The notes under the pieces were generated by a model. That model had not been told where the DNA came from. It saw only the letters and a list, made by a program, of their open reading frames with translations, and ran no database searches. Shown here piece by piece: positions 6,999-11,484 of a stretch of 11,484 nt of DNA. The translations under genes were made by a program, and so were the position numbers. Within the stretch, counting starts at the first letter, position 1. The number at the start of each line of letters is the position of its first letter. This DNA comes from an uncultured Eubacteriales bacterium (GTDB taxonomy: Bacteria; Bacillota; Clostridia; Christensenellales; UBA1242), in contig CAJKVX010000029.1 in NCBI GenBank assembly GCA_905203455.1, positions 1 to 11,484 on the forward strand, written 5' to 3'.

Positions 6999-7571
6999 TT
7001 ATAGTAACAACCCAAAAATGCTAAAAGCAACGCCAATAACACTAAGGGTAATAAGCATCAGTGGCAACCCCTTTAAATATTTTGGAGCATAAGTGCCGTT
7101 AATTTTAAAATACGCCCCATAAATAAAGAAGTTTATAAACAAAAACCCAATTGCTGAAAACAGCAAAGTGAAAAAGTAGTTTGAAAAAGTTTGGTTAGCA
7201 GTTGTTGAAATCAAAATTCCTAAAACTGACACCATCATCAGCAAAAATGTGTAACTTTTTTCATAAACATAAAATGCTTGCTTGTTAACCGCTTTTATGA
7301 AAAAGTATGCCACAAAACTGAAAATTCCAGCAAACAACACCATAATAAAAAGGGATAAAAACTCAGTTGCAGTTGTAAGCAAAACATAGTTATAAATCAA
7401 GAAGTAAGCAACTCCACTTAAAATTAAATTGAAAGCAAAAACAGCACTTAAAATGGCGGTGTAAGCAAAACTTCTTTTGTAAGCCAAAAGGCTAGGCACA
7501 GCAAAGCCAGTGCCAACACACACATTTGATGTGAACATTGATGTTATGAAAATGTATAAAATATTACTCAC
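6999..7571 (-). CDS. rnfA: RnfA-like membrane subunit lacking both cluster cysteines
   Basis: A 190-residue, six-helix-type membrane protein, the same length as usual RnfA. The C-terminal KGLPLMLITLSVIGVAF (167-183) matches the RnfA pattern RGxxIALITAGLMxLAF. In known complexes RnfA and RnfE face each other as inverted repeats and share one [2Fe-2S] cluster held by two cysteines from each. Here the family's G-L-C-P reads A-V-P, so the Cys becomes Val25. The second site T-N-C-A-V-L-G reads M-M-V-S-V-L-G, so the Cys becomes Val114. The only cysteine left is Cys18, seven residues before the first site. The GTG start at 7571 overlaps the rnfE stop by eight bases, gives the standard length and has AAGGAAG upstream; longer forms run back into rnfE. 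Confidence 0.83.
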   Translation of the reverse strand: MSNILYIFITSMFTSNVCVGTGFAVPSLLAYKRSFAYTAILSAVFAFNLILSGVAYFLIYNYVLLTTATEFLSLFIMVLFAGIFSFVAYFFIKAVNKQAFYVYEKSYTFLLMMVSVLGILISTTANQTFSNYFFTLLFSAIGFLFINFFIYGAYFKINGTYAPKYLKGLPLMLITLSVIGVAFSIFGLLL

Positions 7572-8331
7572 TGCTTCCACTTCCTTTATCATCTTTTTGT
7601 GTTTTTTCAGGTTTGTTTTGCAAAGGAACAAAATCATCATCAATAAGTTCGCTTACTCCAAAGTTGTCAACTTCACTTTGGTTAACCTTATCAATTCTTG
7701 CTTGGTTTCTTGACATATTGATTTTCATTTTATATTTTTCAACAAGCAGGACATACTGTTGCCTTTTTCTGCTTATGTTAAGCCAATAAGCATTAACAAA
7801 GGCACACATGAACGCAAGCAAAAGCATTGCCCCAGGGGTAGATTTAAAGAAATCAAGCCCACCAAACCCTAAATTGGCATTCCAAATTGAGCCGTAAGCA
7901 ATAATCTCTCTTAAAAAGCCAAACACAAAATACATTCCCAAAAAACTTGGAACTTGCACAAGCAATTTATAAAAATAATGAGTTAATTCTTTTTTAGAGT
8001 TATAGTAAATAATCTGCAAACTTAAAATGCTTGCTGAAATTAAACAATAATTAATTTTTGAGCCAGCATCAGTGTAAAGCGAGTTAGGAAAAGTTGAATA
8101 AATGTAATTTAACACCGTTATAATTGCACAGGCAATTAAAATAAAAACAAAAAACCTTAAATTTCTGTCAACCAAACTTTCAAGTGCTGACACAATTGAA
8201 ATTGCAATAATATATGTTAGCCCCACAATAAGCCCTAAAAACACCACTTCGTTTAAGGTGCTTGCAACGCTAAGCAATGGAATTATTGCAAGCGTTATGA
8301 TAAAAATTGGGTTAATAGCATCTTTTGTCAT
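7564..8331 (-). CDS. rnfE: RnfE-like membrane subunit lacking both cluster cysteines, with long C-terminal tail
   Basis: A 255-residue membrane protein of the NqrD/RnfE family, recognised by FLREIIAYGSIW (139-150; family xLREIIGNGTLF) and IPLLSVAST (17-25; family CPLLAVTST). The two cysteines that help hold the RnfA/RnfE [2Fe-2S] cluster are replaced. L-C-P-L-L reads I-I-P-L-L (Ile17), and V-T-N-C-I-V-V reads I-S-A-S-I-L (Ala100). Cys96 sits four residues before the second site, so a shifted ligand cannot be excluded. From about residue 190 a charged cytoplasmic tail of some 65 residues extends past the last helix, first basic, then acidic and Ser/Lys-rich. The ATG overlaps the rnfD stop (TAATG), leaving no room for rnfG, which normally sits between the two genes. 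Confidence 0.85.
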   Translation of the reverse strand: MTKDAINPIFIITLAIIPLLSVASTLNEVVFLGLIVGLTYIIAISIVSALESLVDRNLRFFVFILIACAIITVLNYIYSTFPNSLYTDAGSKINYCLISASILSLQIIYYNSKKELTHYFYKLLVQVPSFLGMYFVFGFLREIIAYGSIWNANLGFGGLDFFKSTPGAMLLLAFMCAFVNAYWLNISRKRQQYVLLVEKYKMKINMSRNQARIDKVNQSEVDNFGVSELIDDDFVPLQNKPEKTQKDDKGSGSSE

Positions 8332-9263
8332 TACTTGCCCTCCCCAAAATAGCGTGGCCTGATAATTCTGTCAAACAACGGGGTAAAGCAATTTGCGATA
8401 ATAAGAGCAACCAAAACCCCCATTTCTCCACACAAATTAATTTTAATAAACACAGCCGAAAGTACCCCAAAAATCAAGGCATAAATAATCTGCCCCAAAG
8501 TTGTGTTAGGGCTTGTTGTGTAATCAGAAAGCATATAAAAACTTGCAAACAAAAACATTCCACTAAAAAGATAAGGCAACACACAATCAAAATTAAAGCC
8601 ATTTAAAATTAGTGCAAACACCAAATATCCGCCTATTGCAACCAAAGGCATTTTGTAATCAATAACTCTAAATGCAAGCAAATATACCGCTCCAACTAAC
8701 ACCGCAATGGCACAAACGCAACCAATGCTTGCAGTAACATCTCCAATTAAAAAGTCAACAACATTAAACCCCGCAAAATTCCCACTTGCAATTGCCTCAA
8801 TTGGACTCAGGGCAAAATCAGTGCTTCCCCGCGAACCTATCCAATTAGTAAAAGTTGAACTAAAAAGCGCAATGGTAATAACCGCCCCACTTGCAGCAGG
8901 GTTAAACATGTTATCAGCAAACCCACCAAACATCATTTTAACAACAACAATGGCAAAAAACATTGCAATTATTGGAACATAAAGCGGAGTGTTAATTCCG
9001 CTAATGCAAGAATACATCAACGCCGTTACCACGCAAGACCAATCATCAACCTGCAACTTTTCATAAACAAGATAGTTATAAAGCAGTTCAAACAAAAATG
9101 CACTTGCAAGGCTTATAAGTGTTAATAAAACCACCTTTAACCCAAGAAGAATGCTTGAAACCACCAAAATAACAAACAAAACAACAACCATGTGTTGCAA
9201 AAGCATGCTTGCACTTGTTCTGCTTTTAATGTGAGGCGAAGGGGCAACTTTTAACAATTCCAT
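8331..9263 (-). CDS. rnfD: RnfD-like membrane subunit with altered flavinylation motif
   Basis: A 310-residue polytopic membrane protein of the NqrB/RnfD family. Matches include GGFADNMFNPAASG (113-126; family GGxGxNxFNPAxxG), the SDYTTSPNTTLGQIIY run (246-261; family TDPVTSPxTxxGQxxF) and ANCFTPLFDR (290-299; family NxxxPLIDR). RnfD normally carries FMN bound by ApbE to the Thr of a TGAT-P-L motif facing outward. Here the corresponding segment is DFALSPIEA (149-157), with Ser153 where the Thr should be and no Gly-Ala before it, so covalent flavin seems unlikely. The start is coupled to the rnfC stop (TAATG), with GGGAGGA eight bases before. Identity is secure by order and length; cofactor loss is inferred from alignment by eye. 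Confidence 0.88.
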   Translation of the reverse strand: MELLKVAPSPHIKSRTSASMLLQHMVVVLFVILVVSSILLGLKVVLLTLISLASAFLFELLYNYLVYEKLQVDDWSCVVTALMYSCISGINTPLYVPIIAMFFAIVVVKMMFGGFADNMFNPAASGAVITIALFSSTFTNWIGSRGSTDFALSPIEAIASGNFAGFNVVDFLIGDVTASIGCVCAIAVLVGAVYLLAFRVIDYKMPLVAIGGYLVFALILNGFNFDCVLPYLFSGMFLFASFYMLSDYTTSPNTTLGQIIYALIFGVLSAVFIKINLCGEMGVLVALIIANCFTPLFDRIIRPRYFGEGK

Positions 9264-10573
9264 TACATTGTCCTCCCTTCACTTATTGCAGTTTTTGCAT
9301 CACTAATTCGCTGTGCAAGAAATCTTTTAGCGGGACAAACATAAGAGCACGCCCCACAATTTATGCAAGCCTCTGCCCCATACCTTTTTGCTCTGCCAAA
9401 ATCTTTTAAAAGTGCATATTGGTCTAACAGAACTGGTGCAAGCCTTGTTGGGCAAACTTTGTTGCACCTGCCACAATTAATGCAGTCAATTTCATTGTTA
9501 TCAACATTTTTAAAACTGTGCAAACTTGTTGCACTTAAAGGCAAACCAACCGTTAGTTCGCTTTGGGCAATGCCACACATTGCACCGCCCACAACAAAAC
9601 TTTCAAGTTTGAAATTTTCTGCAATTTTAAAGGCCTTTATTAAATCTTGTGCAGAATTTCCGTTTTTAACAACGCAAATTGCAGGTTTTGCAACATTTGT
9701 TCCTGAAATAGTATACACCGCTTTTGTTGTTGGTTCATTCAAATAAACAGCATTGTAAAAATTCAAACAAGTCTGTGCATTTTCAATCGCAATACCTTCA
9801 TCTTCAACTCTTGATGAAATTTTTATAGTTTTGCCTGTTGCAAATTTGGCAAGCAGATTGTCATAATCACTTGGATAATTTTTTTGCGCTTTTATAAAAC
9901 TGATGTTATTTTCAGCAATGCCTTGCCCAGCCAAATGAGTTTTTATTTTTTTAGATATCTCTTCAAACTCATCAAAACAAACAAAAGTTAACTTTATGGC
10001 CCCTGAAACTTTGTAAAACAACGCAGCCCCCAATGCCACTTCTTTTGCAAACTGCTTTGCAATGGTGGCATTGCTGTAAATAAACCCATCACTGTCATAA
10101 AGTTTAATAATTAATGTTTTTATGTTTTTAGAGTTTTCTCTTGAATATTTAACATAACTTGGAAACCTATCTTGCCATGTGTCGCAAGAGCCACTTTCAA
10201 TTAGCCTTCCAAAAAGGTTAGGTGAAGAAAAATCAGTAAGCGGTTTAAAAAGCAATTTAATGTCAACAACGGCAGGCTCAATTTCAATAATTTTGCACCT
10301 GTCGCCAAAAGCGTTAATGCCATCAGCAATGCTTACAACACTTCCGCTAACTGGGCTATATATAAAAGCAGATGTTTTATCACTTGGCGAGGCTAAAACA
10401 CTTCCCGCTTTCACAAGGTTGCCAACTTCAACCAAAACCTTGCTTTCACTGCCTTTCCCAAGTTTTGTTGGCACGCAAAAATTCGTAGAATTTTTCAACT
10501 CCACGATTTCTGCTTTTTTTATTGCATCTCTGCAACCTGCTATAAAAACCCCGCGAAAACTCGCTAAAGCCAC
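9263..10573 (-). CDS. rnfC: RnfC-like subunit with intact [4Fe-4S] sites but altered flavin/NADH loops
   Basis: A 436-residue cytoplasmic protein. An N-terminal biotinyl/lipoyl-like barrel (about 45-85) is followed by an Nqo1-like Rossmann region, an SLBB-type segment near 284-315, and two ferredoxin clusters at Cys364/367/370/374 and Cys403/406/409/413. In known complexes RnfC holds FMN and reduces NAD+. The family's GLGGATFP loop is replaced by SCDTWQDRFP (129-138), and NGAECEPYL by KLYDSDGFI (157-165). The surrounding framework still aligns, including FPxxVK and KNYPxxxxNLLxxxTG. FMN and NADH binding are therefore doubtful, while both clusters should form. The GTG at 10573 is chosen because GGGGGA lies seven bases before it and the promoter leaves a leader of about 24 bases; a GTG at 10588 would add five residues and has a poor site. 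Confidence 0.87.
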   Translation of the reverse strand: MALASFRGVFIAGCRDAIKKAEIVELKNSTNFCVPTKLGKGSESKVLVEVGNLVKAGSVLASPSDKTSAFIYSPVSGSVVSIADGINAFGDRCKIIEIEPAVVDIKLLFKPLTDFSSPNLFGRLIESGSCDTWQDRFPSYVKYSRENSKNIKTLIIKLYDSDGFIYSNATIAKQFAKEVALGAALFYKVSGAIKLTFVCFDEFEEISKKIKTHLAGQGIAENNISFIKAQKNYPSDYDNLLAKFATGKTIKISSRVEDEGIAIENAQTCLNFYNAVYLNEPTTKAVYTISGTNVAKPAICVVKNGNSAQDLIKAFKIAENFKLESFVVGGAMCGIAQSELTVGLPLSATSLHSFKNVDNNEIDCINCGRCNKVCPTRLAPVLLDQYALLKDFGRAKRYGAEACINCGACSYVCPAKRFLAQRISDAKTAISEGRTM

Positions 10574-10603
10574 TACGCATTCCCCCACTCTTAATATAGG
10601 TTT

Positions 10604-10632
10604 ATTTTAACAAAATAAATTAATTGTGGCAA
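10604..10632 (-). promoter_or_regulatory. Promoter of the Rnf-like operon, extended -10 type
   Basis: TTGCCA (10627-10632), a 17-base spacer, then TAAAAT (10604-10609) preceded by TGT (read on the minus strand). Both boxes match consensus at five of six positions, with the TGn extension. It lies in the only sizeable gap before rnfC, so the five rnf genes probably form one transcript from here. Confidence 0.7.
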
Positions 10633-10655
10633 CTGTTTGTGGGGGTAATTTAAAT

Positions 10656-11045
10656 TTACCCTTTTTGTTTTTTTGCTTTCACTTGCCCAATAATGGTAGA
10701 TATGCCCATAAAAAGCCCAACACCAACCAAAAAAACCCCAAAAATAATCTGCAAAATTTTGCCTTGAATTTTAATTGCAAGCAAAGACCCCGCCCCGCTA
10801 ACAATTACTGCTGGCACAAGCAACCACCATATGTTTTTAATGTTTAAAAGTTTCTTTTTATGATAAATAATTAAAACCATAATTGCCAAAGGAATAAACA
10901 CAACAAGATTAACGCCTTGTGCAACTTGCTGGCTAACCCCCATTAAAATTGTTAAAAGCGGAATTAAAAAAGTTCCGCCACCCATTCCCATTCCTGCAAA
11001 CACGCCGCTTAAAATTCCTATTAAACTAAACCATAAAAAATCCAT
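10656..11045 (-). CDS. TauE/SafE (TSUP) family transporter, C-terminal half
   Basis: A 129-residue protein with about four membrane helices and the repeat signature GMGMGGGTFLIPLL (18-31). TauE/SafE proteins are usually about 250 residues, made of two such halves. This gene and the one before it each encode one half and probably form one transporter as a heteromer. Family members move sulfite, sulfonates or other small anions outward or inward; the substrate here is unknown. Its ATG overlaps the stop of the partner gene (TAATG), which indicates translational coupling. It ends in a Lys-rich tail about 67 bases before the Rnf promoter region ends, with no clear terminator in between, so some read-through into the rnf genes is possible. 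Confidence 0.8.
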   Translation of the reverse strand: MDFLWFSLIGILSGVFAGMGMGGGTFLIPLLTILMGVSQQVAQGVNLVVFIPLAIMVLIIYHKKKLLNIKNIWWLLVPAVIVSGAGSLLAIKIQGKILQIIFGVFLVGVGLFMGISTIIGQVKAKKQKG

Positions 11046-11407
11046 TAAAAAATCAGTTTAACCCCCGCAACAATCATAATAACACTGAAAATATAAACTA
11101 TCACATTGTTTTTTAACTTTGAAAGCAAAAAACAACCAGCAACCGCCCCAACCAGTGAGCCAATAAGCACCGGCAGTGCAACGCTAAAATCAAAAAACCC
11201 CTTAATTATGTATACTATGCCTGACGCAACACATATAGGAAGTATTACAAAAATGGCTGTTGCGTGGCTAACTTTAACATCAAGTTTAAGCAAATATCTT
11301 ATAAGCGGAACAACAATAATTCCCCCTCCAGCACCAAGAAAACCATTAACAAAGCCAACCAAAACACCACCTAAAATTAAAAATAATATCACTTGCCAAC
11401 GCTTCAT
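11045..11407 (-). CDS. TauE/SafE (TSUP) family transporter, N-terminal half
   Basis: A 120-residue protein with about four membrane helices. Its GFVNGFLGAGGGIIVVPLI (18-36) is the characteristic first-repeat motif of TauE/SafE anion transporters, and HATAIFVILP (48-57) follows the family pattern. It is half the usual length and lacks the second repeat, which is supplied by the next gene, joined by a TAATG overlap. Each half has its own complete motif and start, so this looks like an evolved two-gene form rather than a recent frameshift. The ATG at 11407 has no obvious ribosome binding site. The 77 bases upstream, to the window end, are AT-rich and show no convincing promoter. Confidence 0.8.
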   Translation of the reverse strand: MKRWQVILFLILGGVLVGFVNGFLGAGGGIIVVPLIRYLLKLDVKVSHATAIFVILPICVASGIVYIIKGFFDFSVALPVLIGSLVGAVAGCFLLSKLKNNVIVYIFSVIMIVAGVKLIF

Positions 11408-11484
11408 AATTCTATTATGCGGTTTTTTTTCAATTTCTATTAAAATTAAAGACTTTTCTGCCTTTATTTAATTGATTTTTATAT

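Noticed and set aside
6624..7004. Long open frame on the plus strand opposite rnfB
   Set aside because: It is a mirror of the Cys-rich rnfB coding sequence, has no ribosome binding site and no recognisable domain. The same holds for the other plus-strand open frames across the window, for example 10179-10610 and 9363-9746.
6999..7643. Longer RnfA starting at 7643
   Set aside because: The added N-terminus would be read from within the rnfE tail, lacks a ribosome binding site and makes the protein longer than the family. The GTG at 7571 gives the standard length of 190.
9263..10573. RnfC-like gene as a pseudogene
   Set aside because: The frame is open, both [4Fe-4S] motifs are perfect, start and stop are coupled to rnfD and the promoter and ribosome binding site are good. 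Altered loops alone do not show decay.
10643..10661. Hairpin GGGTAA-7-TTACCC at the end of the second TauE-half gene, followed on the plus strand by a T-rich run
   Set aside because: The T run is on the plus strand, where there is no gene to terminate. On the minus strand no T run follows, so it is not an intrinsic terminator for the transporter genes. The A-rich side simply encodes the Lys-rich protein tail.

Overview
The window is AT-rich DNA with every recognisable gene on the minus strand, so it reads biologically from base 11484 down to base 1. Three things point to a spore-forming, strictly anaerobic member of the Firmicutes, class Clostridia, probably an uncultured and fast-evolving lineage. 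These are a spoIVFA-spoIVFB pair in the mreB-min-spoIVF context known from Bacillus and Clostridia, an Rnf-type ferredoxin-linked membrane complex, and strong AGGAGG-like ribosome binding sites with AT-rich spacers. The genus cannot be named from what is visible.

Layout in transcription order: (1) 11407-10656, two half-length TauE/SafE-type transporter genes, translationally coupled. (2) 10573-6197, a tightly packed rnfC-rnfD-rnfE-rnfA-rnfB operon with its own good promoter at 10604-10632. (3) 6111-4591, a Ppx/GppA-like protein with a C-terminal HD domain, with its own extended -10 promoter and an intrinsic terminator. (4) 4366-4034, a MazG-like nucleotide pyrophosphohydrolase with a leader of about 130 nt. 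(5) 3917-2901, an MreB-family protein ending in a clear intrinsic terminator. (6) 2806-18, minD, minE, spoIVFA and spoIVFB, with a possible next gene starting at base 17. No mobile element, tRNA, rRNA or CRISPR array was seen.

The main finding is the Rnf-like operon. There is no room for rnfG between rnfD and rnfE. By alignment to remembered family consensus, the membrane and flavin redox sites appear to be lost together: both cysteines in RnfA and both in RnfE that hold the intramembrane [2Fe-2S] cluster, the flavinylated Thr motif in RnfD, and the GGATFP and NGAECEP flavin/NADH loops in RnfC. The cysteines of the cytoplasmic [4Fe-4S] clusters in RnfB and RnfC are all intact. This looks like a derived, cofactor-stripped Rnf relative rather than an ordinary ferredoxin:NAD+ oxidoreductase.

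The MreB-like and Ppx-like proteins also lack key phosphate-binding and catalytic residues of the actin/hsp70 fold. The cell-shape/division cluster keeps mreB, minD, minE, spoIVFA and spoIVFB in ancestral order but lacks mreC, mreD and minC. All motif-loss statements rest on alignments made by eye from memory and need profile alignments to confirm.
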